From Alicyclobacillus sp. ALC3 (GTDB lineage Bacteria; Bacillota; Bacilli; Alicyclobacillales; Alicyclobacillaceae), in assembly GCF_028751195.1 (NCBI RefSeq), contig NZ_CP066784.1, forward strand, positions 4,216,001 through 4,280,000: a stretch of DNA of 64,000 nucleotides, given 5' to 3'. This document shows, in pieces, positions 1 to 7,978 of this stretch. Within the stretch, counting starts at the first letter, position 1. The number at the start of each line of letters is the position of its first letter. A program made the translations under genes and the position numbers. A model generated the notes under the pieces. That model was not told the DNA's origin and searched no databases. It saw only the letters and a list, made by a program, of their open reading frames with translations.

Positions 1-28
1 CTCTGCCTCAAGTCGATTCAAGTCAACG

Positions 29-307
29 CTATGATTTAGTAGTGGGTGTGACATCGAACTCCGTTCCTTCCTTGATTGTCACGGACTGACCCGCCACCAG
101 TTCTCCCTCGTGCGGATCCTTGGCTTTCTCATAGCTAACGGTATATATCGTATTGGGGGCAGGGGGAGTCGGGTACGCGAGCAGAACCACGGCGTCATAC
201 GAGATCACATCCGATTCTACAATCTTTTTTTCTCCATTAACGATGATTCGATAATCGTGGTCGTGCTTTTCATTGTTGCGGGCTGGGTTATTTAGTTGGT
301 CACTCAT
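29..307 (-). CDS. Ubiquitin-like (multiubiquitin/DUF2604-type) beta-grasp protein
   Basis: A 92-residue single-domain protein. The core begins near residue 18 with DYRIIVNGEKK, passes through a hydrophobic VVLLAYP segment and ends in EFDVTPTTKS. From memory of the family this is the pattern of bacterial ubiquitin-like proteins found with E1-, E2- and JAB-type genes; no search was run. There is no C-terminal Gly-Gly, so classic GG processing is not visible. The start is ATG with an AAAGGAGG site a few bases upstream, and an extended -10 promoter lies just before it. It is transcribed towards the left edge, so any conjugation partner genes would be outside the window. It could also be an unrelated small beta-grasp protein. 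Confidence 0.55.
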   Translation of the reverse strand: MSDQLNNPARNNEKHDHDYRIIVNGEKKIVESDVISYDAVVLLAYPTPPAPNTIYTVSYEKAKDPHEGELVAGQSVTIKEGTEFDVTPTTKS

Positions 308-352
308 GAAAGCTTTCCTCCTTTTGCTATTAGTTTTTTACCGATTTGTTTG

Positions 353-361
353 ATTATACCA
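353..361 (-). promoter_or_regulatory. Extended -10 promoter for the ubiquitin-like gene
   Basis: On the minus strand the sequence reads TGGTATAAT, a consensus extended -10 element (TG-N-TATAAT). It sits about 45 bases upstream of the ATG at 307 and its AAAGGAGG site. No good -35 box is seen, which is acceptable for an extended -10. It implies independent transcription of the ubiquitin-like gene and argues against the spurious frame that spans this gap. Confidence 0.5.
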
Positions 362-582
362 TGGACAGCCCTAAGTTTATATGAAACAATAGTTCGCACT
401 TCAGTCCGCTGTCGGGCTTCCGGACCACGCATCCGTCCAGTAATCGGTGGATGGACAATGGTTAATGCTGCTACCCGTTTATGACAGGCGCATAACATAC
501 GGCGAACGATTAACAGCGAGCAACGTTCAAAATCGCAGGCCGGAATAGTATCGTTGAAATTGAGTACGGTCGACAAGAGAAC

Positions 583-1188
583 TCAGGTGGTCTCTTTGTC
601 CTGGTTTGAATCAGAAGACGATGGGGTTGAAGCGGAAAGATGCAGGACTTTACGGATGAGGTCATGAACAAAGTCTCTCTGGTCTGGCGTCAGAGGAATA
701 CCGTTGTAAGATACGTTTTCTTGCTCCAGCAGTGCTCCAAGATCCAATGCGGCGACCTCTGGGCGATCCACTAATCCAAGCAGGTAATCGGGCGTAACCT
801 GAAGGTGAGTCGCCAAGCGTTCAAGAGACTTGCGACTGGGGAGTTGGTCGGGGCCGGTTTCCCATCGCTGAATGGTCTTTGGGGTCAATCCACACGCAGC
901 CGCCAACTCCGCTATATCCATCTCGCGCTCCATACGGACGCTCCGCAGTCGATGGGCAAACAGAAGGTTACGATCGTCCAAATACCCCGCTGCTCGCAAC
1001 ATTTCGCCGTATGGCACACCGATCGCCAAGGCCAAGGGAGTGAGCGACTCCACCTTGGGCTTTCGTTTCCCGTTCTCCAGTAGCGAAAGGTGGCCAATCC
1101 CCATCTTCGCTCGTGCTGCGACGGTGCGCAGCGTTAAGCGTTTCTCTTTTCGCTGTTCACGCAGCCATGCTCCAAACCCCTGGTCCAT
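583..1188 (-). CDS. XRE-family regulator with two helix-turn-helix domains
   Basis: A 201-residue protein with two tandem Cro/C1-type helix-turn-helix domains, at about residues 7-62 (GHLSLLENGKRKP recognition region) and 80-138 (TPKTIQRWETG). The C-terminal tail resembles repressors of phages and integrative elements (SYNGIPLTPDQ). It probably represses its own promoter and the divergent gene starting at 1349; the 160-base gap between them is AT-rich and holds a candidate operator repeat. No peptidase or sensor domain is visible, so the inducing signal is unknown. Confidence 0.75.
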   Translation of the reverse strand: MDQGFGAWLREQRKEKRLTLRTVAARAKMGIGHLSLLENGKRKPKVESLTPLALAIGVPYGEMLRAAGYLDDRNLLFAHRLRSVRMEREMDIAELAAACGLTPKTIQRWETGPDQLPSRKSLERLATHLQVTPDYLLGLVDRPEVAALDLGALLEQENVSYNGIPLTPDQRDFVHDLIRKVLHLSASTPSSSDSNQDKETT

Positions 1189-1263
1189 CGTAGCTCGTCC
1201 ACACCCTTCATGTTCTGTGCCGATGATACCACCCCTCGTGAAGAAAGTACACTATAAAGTTAT

Positions 1264-1275
1264 CAAAAGTGAACA
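1264..1275 (+). repeat. Candidate XRE operator repeat, copy 1
   Basis: The 12-mer CAAAAGTGAACA lies in the divergent gap between the two XRE genes. It recurs exactly at 1576-1587, and a related AAAGTACAC lies just upstream. Its role as an operator is inferred from position only. Confidence 0.3.
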
Positions 1276-1348
1276 AAGTTGTGATTGCCAATGGGAAGAT
1301 TCAGGAATTATGATGGGGTTACACAAATGTAGATGGGGAGGCGGTATC

Positions 1349-1645
1349 GTGTCGAAACGGATCGGGCGCATTCGGGTGAAATCGCTTGCATTTACACGTG
1401 CTCGTGTCTTGAAAGGATTGTCTCAACGAGATCTCGCCGAAGCCGTGGATTACAGTGTCGGATATGTCAGTCAAGTGGAACGAGGCATCAGTCATCCGAG
1501 TCCACAAGCAGCCCAACAGTTTTGTCGTGCGTTGGACAAGCCGTTTGACGCTCTTTTTTATCTCGATAATGTTTACAAAAGTGAACATGCGAGAACGGAG
1601 GTGTTGAGTGATGGAGAAGAAGAAACCGTATCCAAACACGGATGA
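1349..1645 (+). CDS. Small XRE-family DNA-binding protein
   Basis: A 98-residue protein with one helix-turn-helix domain (RARVLKGLSQRDLAEAV, then YVSQVERGISHPS), typical of Cro-like or element-borne regulators. I chose the GTG at 1349 because it follows a GGGGAGGCGG ribosome site. The same frame is open further upstream, but there it overlaps the divergent repressor and looks non-coding. It is followed by two small genes on the same strand, the first overlapping its end. Confidence 0.7.
   Translation: MSKRIGRIRVKSLAFTRARVLKGLSQRDLAEAVDYSVGYVSQVERGISHPSPQAAQQFCRALDKPFDALFYLDNVYKSEHARTEVLSDGEEETVSKHG
1576..1587 (+). repeat. Candidate XRE operator repeat, copy 2
   Basis: An exact second copy of CAAAAGTGAACA, here inside the end of the XRE gene and about 25 bases before the next start codon. 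This position would suit control of the downstream small genes, but there is no direct evidence for that. Confidence 0.25.
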
Positions 1646-1778
1646 TGCGAAGAAAGAGGTTGAAGCGAAGCGACGCTATCCGACAGAGCAATACGAATAC
1701 GAGAAACTCATGCGTCAAGACTCATTTCGACGGGTGCATCGGCGATTGCGCCAGACAAAGTGGGCGGATCGTACATGA
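1611..1778 (+). CDS. Small basic/charged hypothetical protein
   Basis: A 55-residue frame starting MEKKKPYPNTDDAKKEVEAK and ending in an arginine-rich tail (RRVHRRLRQTKW). The ATG at 1611 follows GGAGGTGTTGAGTG. It overlaps the preceding XRE gene by 35 bases in another frame, and its stop overlaps the next start (ATGA), so it looks translationally coupled. The family is not recognised. Similar short charged proteins are common beside phage regulators. Confidence 0.45.
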   Translation: MEKKKPYPNTDDAKKEVEAKRRYPTEQYEYEKLMRQDSFRRVHRRLRQTKWADRT

Positions 1779-2233
1779 TGAAGGTGCAAATGCAGGAAAT
1801 CGAAACGTGGTTGTATGCCTATCCCATGTGGCAGCGGAAACTGAGTAGCCTGCGCGTTCAACTGAAGGATTATCCACACATGCGCTATGAGTTTGTGGCG
1901 GTGGCCTCGTTCGCGAAAGGTAAACAAAGCGATACCACCTACGACGCCGTCGAGAGACGGATGGAGATTGAGGAGGAGAAAATTCAGCCGCTTGAGTTCA
2001 AGATCCGCCTGCTCGAGAACGCCCTATCTGTATTGACCGAGGAAGAGATGGCCTTCGTACGGCTCAAATACTTTGAAAAGAAGAACAACGCCATTGCATG
2101 GGAAACCCTTTTCCTCTCTCGGCGGGCGTTCTTTCGCAAACGGGTGACTGTGCTTGAAAAAGTGTACGAAGCGCTTGGGGGAGACGGGGCACCGATCTGG
2201 GACACAGGAACACAAGTCACGATGCATCACTGA
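1775..2233 (+). CDS. ArpU/RinA-like phage transcriptional regulator
   Basis: A 152-residue, largely helical protein. The C-terminal half (about residues 90-140) reads LTEEEMAFVRLKYFEKK, then LSRRAFFRKRVTVLEKVYEALGG. This is the sigma-70 region-4-like pattern of ArpU/RinA/DUF1492 regulators that activate late genes in Gram-positive phages. The ATG overlaps the upstream stop; a second ATG follows immediately. With the XRE genes it marks a prophage or integrative-element edge. No structural phage genes follow, so the element is a remnant or lies mostly to the left. Confidence 0.6.
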   Translation: MMKVQMQEIETWLYAYPMWQRKLSSLRVQLKDYPHMRYEFVAVASFAKGKQSDTTYDAVERRMEIEEEKIQPLEFKIRLLENALSVLTEEEMAFVRLKYFEKKNNAIAWETLFLSRRAFFRKRVTVLEKVYEALGGDGAPIWDTGTQVTMHH

Positions 2234-2454
2234 GGAGACACTTCGGTTTCGTTCTTGGCTTCTGACGAATCATCCAGTAAGTTCAGGAGAATTTCATGCA
2301 AGGTATTTGTGAAATTCTCGACGGCAGTAGTCGAGGGGCGGTTGCAAGAAACTGAAAGTACGACGGAATCAAGATGCATCGTGAAGGTTTTGGTAGGACT
2401 GGAACCATCGTCCTCCCGTTGCCGCGGTTGTGCTGATGGGGGAAGCAGAATCAT
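2227..2454 (-). CDS. Hypothetical small protein with a strong ribosome site
   Basis: A 75-residue protein, convergent with the ArpU-like gene (the 3' ends overlap by seven bases). Its ATG is preceded by AAGGAGGTGA, a near-perfect anti-Shine-Dalgarno match, which is the main support for the gene. The protein has a central HLDSVVLSVSCNRPSTT segment, then a helix-like NFTNTLHEILLNLLDD and an acidic end. I do not recognise the family. The following stretch to 2801 shows no convincing gene. Confidence 0.5.
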   Translation of the reverse strand: MILLPPSAQPRQREDDGSSPTKTFTMHLDSVVLSVSCNRPSTTAVENFTNTLHEILLNLLDDSSEAKNETEVSPQ

Positions 2455-2801
2455 TGGGGGTTCACCTCCTTGTCGAGGGGATGATAACGAAATGAATATT
2501 GGCTCCGGGTCCGCATTATGGATGGGCTTTCCTTACTGAAAGCGTGGAGGGAATCTCTTCCTAACGGATGAGGAGCATCTTGGTAATTCCATCATATGGA
2601 CTGGACTGATGCACATGGTGCCGTGGGCGTGACAAACGAGTGCCGACAGTGAAAGATGGCCGTAGTGGGAAGAGGAACTCGGGGCATATACGTGGCACTC
2701 AGATGGCACTTGAGGGCTCGATTTACATGCTAGGCTTGCCATAACGAAAATGGGAGGTGAAGGAGTTGAAAAAACAGAAATCAGAGGAGGCATCATGCAA
2801 A

Positions 2802-3692
2802 ATGAAGCGACTGCCAACCGCAGTCCTGATTCTGTTTCTTAGCGTGGGGCTTTTAACGGCATGTGATTCAGCAAGTACGAATCATGCGCTTGTAGATTCT
2901 ACGACGCCTGCAAATGTGACCAACAGGACCACGAATAGGACGGACTCGGTTATCCCGAGTTGGAACACAACAGCGATGGAAAGCAGGTCTTCCGAGGCGG
3001 GCCAACCGAGCTCTAGAACTGGCAACCAGTTGAAAAAAGATAGTCATTCAAGCCATACCAATTCGTCCACGAAGGGCCTCACGACGGGCGGTGCGTCGAC
3101 GTCCAAAGGCAAAACGTCCAAGGCAAATGCGACGAGTACGAATTCGAAAAGTCACAATGGCGTCCATGGAATTACATCCACGGCGCCTTCATCAACATCC
3201 AGCACTGCGTCTGCCCAGCATTCGACAAGTTCGGGAAGTAGTCATGCGCTAACGACCTCGACACGTCCGTCGGGAATGGACACGACCTGGACCGATCGTC
3301 TGAACAGCCCGTATGCGGATCAGAATTATACCGGACCGAATCGTTCCTTGTTTGATGGCCTTGTCGAACAGGTCGCAGAAGGCAAAGTAACGCCCGGTGC
3401 TGCGAAAGCGAGCATTCTGGATTTGCCACCCTGGAACGCGGTGTGGACGACGGCGAACAACGGGGACGGCAAGACGTACTCGTATCACGTAAACGACGTT
3501 GGCGTATTTGCATTTCAAACAAAGGTGCTGAGCGATGACGTGATAGCCCGGGAATGGCAAGCGCATGGCCAAGCGGTCTTAGACGACAGTTTCTATAGCC
3601 GATGGGCGGTTACCTGGGACACCTCAACGGAAGGCTACACTGTCGCGTTTCTGGACGTTGGTTTTCAACTTTACTCAAACCCCGCTTCTTAA
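2802..3692 (+). CDS. Ser/Thr-rich lipoprotein upstream of the pilus locus
   Basis: About 296 residues. It begins with a lipoprotein signal peptide (KRLPTAVLILFLSVG) and a lipobox LLTAC near residue 21. A low-complexity Ser/Thr/Asn linker of roughly 130 residues follows, then a C-terminal globular part (from about DRLNSPYADQ to the end). I chose the ATG at 2802 because it gives a compact signal peptide behind GAGGAGG. A TTG at 2766 behind GGAGGTGA is an alternative that adds 12 residues. The mature protein should be anchored on the outer face of the membrane with the globular domain held away by the linker. Function is unknown; its position suggests a pilus accessory. Confidence 0.65.
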   Translation: MKRLPTAVLILFLSVGLLTACDSASTNHALVDSTTPANVTNRTTNRTDSVIPSWNTTAMESRSSEAGQPSSRTGNQLKKDSHSSHTNSSTKGLTTGGASTSKGKTSKANATSTNSKSHNGVHGITSTAPSSTSSTASAQHSTSSGSSHALTTSTRPSGMDTTWTDRLNSPYADQNYTGPNRSLFDGLVEQVAEGKVTPGAAKASILDLPPWNAVWTTANNGDGKTYSYHVNDVGVFAFQTKVLSDDVIAREWQAHGQAVLDDSFYSRWAVTWDTSTEGYTVAFLDVGFQLYSNPAS

Positions 3693-3723
3693 AACACCTG
3701 AAAAGGAGGCAGGGCACATCATT

Positions 3724-3749
3724 CCACGCGCTCTGAGCGTGGTTTTTTT
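3724..3749 (+). terminator. Rho-independent terminator
   Basis: A six-base-pair stem CCACGC/GCGTGG with a seven-base loop, followed by seven Ts, 30 bases after the lipoprotein stop. It separates the lipoprotein gene from the next secreted-protein gene. Confidence 0.8.
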
Positions 3750-3769
3750 GTGTCCGCAATCCAGTGGAC

Positions 3770-5431
3770 ATGACGAAACGCATCCTCAAGTGCCTTTTCA
3801 TCGTCGCCACAGTTGCAGCAACGATGGTCGCGCCCAACAGTGGCCTGATCGCCAGCGCGAGCACCACCAAAACCGTCACGCTCACCAGCTACAGTACCGA
3901 GGAGTGGGTTCCATCGGCATCGGAGACCCATTTCCCGGCCACCACAACTGTCACTTATTACGATTCTGCCTCAGGCCAGACCTATACCTTCAGCATACCG
4001 AAACACGGTTCACCCCAACCTATTGCATCCCAAGTGCAGACGATTACTTCCATTTCCAACGGGGCCAACGTCAATTATGATCCGGTGGATCATACGCGGC
4101 TCGGCTACATGTCGAACAACACCACAACCTACTGGAATGGCGCGTATGGATACGCGGACCCACCGCGCAGGCCGTCGGACTACTATGGACCGAATCCGGA
4201 CAAGACGGGATGGACGTTGGTCGCGATTCATTGGGCGGACAGTCATCCCCAGCCAGCGTCGGATTATCCGTGGTTAACCAAAACACCAAGAGGATACTAC
4301 TGGGTATCGGATGGAACGGACGGGCAGCCCGTGGAGTACAACATTGATCGGAAGGGTGTGTGGTTGGAGTATAAGAAAACCGTTAAAACGTTTGAGTGGC
4401 AACAGGAATACCAAGGCACCGTGCACATCCCCACGGGTAAGACCCCACCCCCTCCACCGCCACCTCCACCCCCAGGGGGCTCAACGTGTCCGCCGCCGAC
4501 CATTCCACCAAAGCCACCGAACTGGGTTCTCTCGTACAACTGGTCTCCGGATGGTTCGGGCGGCCAGATGCTCACGTGGACGGATACCAACTGGGTATTA
4601 CAACAAGGCACCGATGGAAACGGGTGTACAACAGAGACGTGGGTCGATGAACCCAGGACCTATACACACGACTATCCCCTCCATCTGAGCCGCTTTCAGG
4701 TCACCGGTCTCTTTTACGATCCAGGCCAACCAGGGAATGTCTGGTCCCCGACGAACCCCTCGGCTTCCCAAGGGAATAACGATGCGGGTGTGGACGGATC
4801 CACCGTGGGTGGAAACCCGGCCTTGCCCACGTTTGGGAATCCGGCTCGCTCACCTGCGGTGTATGTTCGCGTAGGTGGGGGGCTCTCCTTTCGGCTGCAA
4901 TGGACAGGGTCGCCACACGACATGCCAGCGGATGCCGTGGTTGCCTTCGAACTGACCAACCCGAACCGGGAAGTGAACACATGGACAAAAGGGTTTGCCT
5001 TGTTGCCAGCGACGGTTTTCAACCAGGGAGATGTACCGGTCTGGGATCCCTCGGGGCACGGATACCCGCCGCCCGCCACGGAGTACGGTTTTGTCTACAC
5101 ATCCATTCCGAAGTACGCCACGACCGGCACACCGGATTCCTTTTCGCAACTGACAGCATGGAACCTGACGGGGGACCCGGCAACCGCCGCAAGGCTAGCC
5201 GCTACGGTTACCTTTACAACGTCAAGTGGTTCCTTGGTTACGTGGACAAACTCGGATCTCGCCCAAATGCTCGGCAATCCGACGTGGTACTTTCTTCACC
5301 AGATCCCGGATGCCTCCGCCAGCTACGAACAAACACAGCCAAATTGGAATGAACCCTATACAGTTGCGCCTCTTCCGCAGCTTGGCTCGAATGGACAAAT
5401 CACTTTGCAAACCGTGATTCCCAGATCGTAG
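3770..5431 (+). CDS. Secreted protein with polyproline linker
   Basis: About 553 residues with a signal peptide (KRILKCLFIVATVAATMVA, then IASAS). The N-terminal half is rich in Tyr, Trp and Thr. A polyproline tract of ten prolines around residues 225-235 and a Cys-Pro-rich stretch separate it from a C-terminal half with beta-sandwich-like composition. The start could be ATG 3770 or GTG 3764; neither has a strong ribosome site. No catalytic motif is seen. It precedes the Tad operon by 170 bases, so a surface or adhesin role is plausible but unproven. Confidence 0.6.
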   Translation: MTKRILKCLFIVATVAATMVAPNSGLIASASTTKTVTLTSYSTEEWVPSASETHFPATTTVTYYDSASGQTYTFSIPKHGSPQPIASQVQTITSISNGANVNYDPVDHTRLGYMSNNTTTYWNGAYGYADPPRRPSDYYGPNPDKTGWTLVAIHWADSHPQPASDYPWLTKTPRGYYWVSDGTDGQPVEYNIDRKGVWLEYKKTVKTFEWQQEYQGTVHIPTGKTPPPPPPPPPPGGSTCPPPTIPPKPPNWVLSYNWSPDGSGGQMLTWTDTNWVLQQGTDGNGCTTETWVDEPRTYTHDYPLHLSRFQVTGLFYDPGQPGNVWSPTNPSASQGNNDAGVDGSTVGGNPALPTFGNPARSPAVYVRVGGGLSFRLQWTGSPHDMPADAVVAFELTNPNREVNTWTKGFALLPATVFNQGDVPVWDPSGHGYPPPATEYGFVYTSIPKYATTGTPDSFSQLTAWNLTGDPATAARLAATVTFTTSSGSLVTWTNSDLAQMLGNPTWYFLHQIPDASASYEQTQPNWNEPYTVAPLPQLGSNGQITLQTVIPRS

Positions 5432-5604
5432 CGCGGTGTAGAAGAACAGGGGAGCGTTCCGGGCGATGATCCGGTGCTGGCACTCGCGTGGCACCAAGCG
5501 TCCTCTTTGCCGTGATACCTTGGCCGTAATAGGAGGTGGGTACTTCATCAACGAGCTCATATTGTTGGACCCTCGTCAATCCAAGCAGGAAAGGAGAATG
5601 GACT

Positions 5605-6762
5605 TTGCTGTATTTAGCTTTTCCTATCGATCTCAGGGATCGCTTCAAAGCCAGCGTTTGGCTCGCATACGTGGGCAAGATTCAGGAAACTGAGTTTCGC
5701 ACCGACGATACCCTCGTCGTAGGCGAGTGGATGTTTCCACAGCGCGATACGCTTTTACAAACGCTGGGGCGTGTGCGTCAATCGGGTGCGCGTGTTGTGT
5801 TCATCGGGCAGGTGGAACACGAATCGGACGATTTTAAGCGGGAGCTTTGCCTTCTGGGTATCTACGACTTTTTGTTTGTTGGAGACGAGTTGGTGCTACA
5901 AGAACTCGACACATTGCTCGCACATGGCCGGTCAGAGGGGGACGTGGCGGCGTATCTGCACCGTGATGAAGGCCCAATTGGAGATCCACCTAAGCTCATT
6001 GATGTGTTCGAGGGAGCAGATGAACCGATTGTCTGGCAACCCCTCGTAGAAGGTGACGATGCGAAACTGGCCCGTTTTGATACCTTTCTCCAGCCGGGTG
6101 TGAGCGGAACCTCACAAACGGACCGAGCCGATAACCGGTATTCTCGTCCTGTGCGCCGGTTTGTTTGGCCGGATCCCATGCCGCTGCGGGTCCGTATCCT
6201 CGGTGATCCGGGATGCGGGAAGAGTTTTGTCGCCTTGCAACTGGCGAGTCTTTGCCATGGTCGGGAACTTCCTGCAGCGGTGGTGGAGGACAATGTGGCC
6301 ACCATCAAGCGCTGGTGCGAGGAGTCCCTATCCTCCCACATCTTTGCAATCGATCCTCCGAAGGGTTATCGCGTGATTCTCGACACGAGGCTAGACGGGG
6401 ACACGCCACTGTCAGACATTGATCTCATCCTGGTCGTAACATGGCCTGATGCGGATCGCATCGCGGAAACCCTGCGACCCCTGCAAAACCAGGCCGGTCT
6501 CCTCGACCGTGTGCTGTGTATCGTGAATCACGACTCGGCGGGCGTCGTTCCTACCCATGTTTCTCCGCTGCCGATGGTCCGCATTCCCCATGAACCACGC
6601 CAGTTTCACGCCATGCGGATGCGCACTTCGCTCGTGGATCTCGATCCATATTTCGCAAACCTGTTTCTTCCGATGGTCGAGCGGATCTCGACGAGCTTCA
6701 TGGACCCGAACCGGCAGAGAGTGGATGGAGGTGATCGGCATGATCTTGTTGCTGGAGCTTGA
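5605..6762 (+). CDS. Atypical TadZ/CpaE-like P-loop protein, first gene of the Tad operon
   Basis: About 385 residues. The N-terminal 115 residues look like a degenerate receiver-type fold (DDTLVVGEW, GARVVFIGQVE, DFLFVGDE), as in CpaE/TadZ proteins. A Walker A-like GDPGCGKSF sits at about residues 200-208, and DLILVVTWPDAD is a Walker B-like segment. The start is TTG 5605 behind AAGGAG; an upstream GTG has no usable spacing. It overlaps the next gene, a second, more canonical TadZ. TadZ-type proteins place the pilus machine at a cell site. Having two paralogues in tandem is unusual. Confidence 0.6.
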   Translation: MLYLAFPIDLRDRFKASVWLAYVGKIQETEFRTDDTLVVGEWMFPQRDTLLQTLGRVRQSGARVVFIGQVEHESDDFKRELCLLGIYDFLFVGDELVLQELDTLLAHGRSEGDVAAYLHRDEGPIGDPPKLIDVFEGADEPIVWQPLVEGDDAKLARFDTFLQPGVSGTSQTDRADNRYSRPVRRFVWPDPMPLRVRILGDPGCGKSFVALQLASLCHGRELPAAVVEDNVATIKRWCEESLSSHIFAIDPPKGYRVILDTRLDGDTPLSDIDLILVVTWPDADRIAETLRPLQNQAGLLDRVLCIVNHDSAGVVPTHVSPLPMVRIPHEPRQFHAMRMRTSLVDLDPYFANLFLPMVERISTSFMDPNRQRVDGGDRHDLVAGA

Positions 6763-7978
6763 TCGCATCAAACAGGCGGCGTCCCGTTCGGCAGCCGAAC
6801 GAGCGGGTCTTTTGCTCCATGCGGTGGATCACGAGGACCAATTGGCGCAGGTGGATCTGAGTGCGGTGAACCTGGTGGTTGTCGGCCGCGATTGGCCCGA
6901 ATATCTACTGAACCAGTTGCGGGCGTCCGGTCTTCACTGCCCCTGCATTTACGCGACTTCCACAGCAGAGCACGATTCCGCATACCGGATCGCGAAGGAA
7001 CGGGGCTGGGTGGATGTGGTTACGTACCCCCTTCCCATGGAATACCTGAGACGATGGATTCGAGCCGAAGAACCAGAAGGGACACAGGTCGATCCATCTC
7101 CGCCGTTGACCCCTCTAGAGGCGATTCTCAAGCGGAACGGTCCCCGAAAACAGGATGTCGAAGTGGTACAAAAGGAGTCCGACCAACCTCCTGACGACCC
7201 GGAAGCGGCGATGCGTGGACGGGTCGTTTGCATTCATAGTGCACGGGGCGGTGTGGGCAAGTCCACCTTGACGGCGCTCTTGGCCCGATCCCTGTCCAAG
7301 CAAGGCGTGTCGGTCGGTGTGATCGATCTCGATCCGAAAGGGAATCTGCTCGCCATTCATCACCAGTCAGCCACGATGACCACGGATGATTTCACCCGAC
7401 TGCCCGCGCAAATGGATGAGACCGCGTTCAAGGAATCCCTCGTTGCGGTCGAGGACTGGTATCTACTGCCGAGTGGTCGGGTGCGGGATGGACTAGATGA
7501 CAGGACGCTTCGTCAGGTGGTTCACCAGTTTTGTCGGTACTTCGATTTCACGCTCATCGATACCAGTCCATCCGCCGTTTCTACTTACACGGCGCTCGGA
7601 CTCGCAGACCGTGCCGTGTTTGTCATGACACCGGAGTGGATGGCGTTCAAACGATTCCTGGAGGAGTACGAGTTGGTCCGGCACATGAAGACGCCGGAGC
7701 GCGTGGTCGTGGCAGTAAACCGGATCCGGAAAAAGGTTTCCGAACACAGGCGTGCGATTCGGTTGCTCGACGAAGCGCACCTTCCGTCGGATCGGGTATA
7801 CATTCCGGAAGACCACAGATTGTACCGCGACCTGATGACCGCATCGCCGCTTGCCGGGAGCAAGAAGGTATCCGATGCGATGGACCATCTGCTCGGTGCG
7901 CTCCGGATTTCCCCGACACCAAAACGTCCGCGGCCAAAGTTGAGGATCGGTCAGATCCGGGAGGTGATGTCAAAGTGA
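6740..7978 (+). CDS. CpaE/TadZ-like MinD-family ATPase
   Basis: About 412 residues. An N-terminal receiver-like domain (VNLVVVGRDWPEYL, then VDVVTYPLP) precedes a MinD/ParA-type ATPase. The deviant Walker A SARGGVGKST starts near residue 167, followed by GVIDLDPKGN, and FTLIDTSPSA is the Walker A' and B region. The ATG at 6740 has GGAGGTGAT upstream and lies inside the end of the previous gene. In Tad systems this protein localises the secretion ATPase and pilus assembly. It overlaps the CpaB-like gene, so all are probably one transcript. Confidence 0.8.
   Translation: MILLLELDRIKQAASRSAAERAGLLLHAVDHEDQLAQVDLSAVNLVVVGRDWPEYLLNQLRASGLHCPCIYATSTAEHDSAYRIAKERGWVDVVTYPLPMEYLRRWIRAEEPEGTQVDPSPPLTPLEAILKRNGPRKQDVEVVQKESDQPPDDPEAAMRGRVVCIHSARGGVGKSTLTALLARSLSKQGVSVGVIDLDPKGNLLAIHHQSATMTTDDFTRLPAQMDETAFKESLVAVEDWYLLPSGRVRDGLDDRTLRQVVHQFCRYFDFTLIDTSPSAVSTYTALGLADRAVFVMTPEWMAFKRFLEEYELVRHMKTPERVVVAVNRIRKKVSEHRRAIRLLDEAHLPSDRVYIPEDHRLYRDLMTASPLAGSKKVSDAMDHLLGALRISPTPKRPRPKLRIGQIREVMSK

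Noticed and set aside
304..576. 90-codon minus-strand frame between the XRE repressor and the ubiquitin-like gene
   Set aside because: It has no ribosome site and contains the extended -10 promoter and the AAAGGAGG site of the next gene; the protein resembles nothing known.
872..1348. Upstream extension of the small XRE gene
   Set aside because: It overlaps the divergent repressor over its whole length and the translation is Arg/Ser-rich shadow sequence; the GTG at 1349 has a proper ribosome site.
2533..2817. 94-codon minus-strand frame
   Set aside because: It lacks a ribosome site and crosses the lipoprotein start region; the product looks random.
5432..5604. Possible gene or longer start before the first TadZ-like gene
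   Set aside because: A GGAGGTGG sits directly on a GTG with no spacing, and the added residues are not conserved-looking; TTG 5605 fits better.
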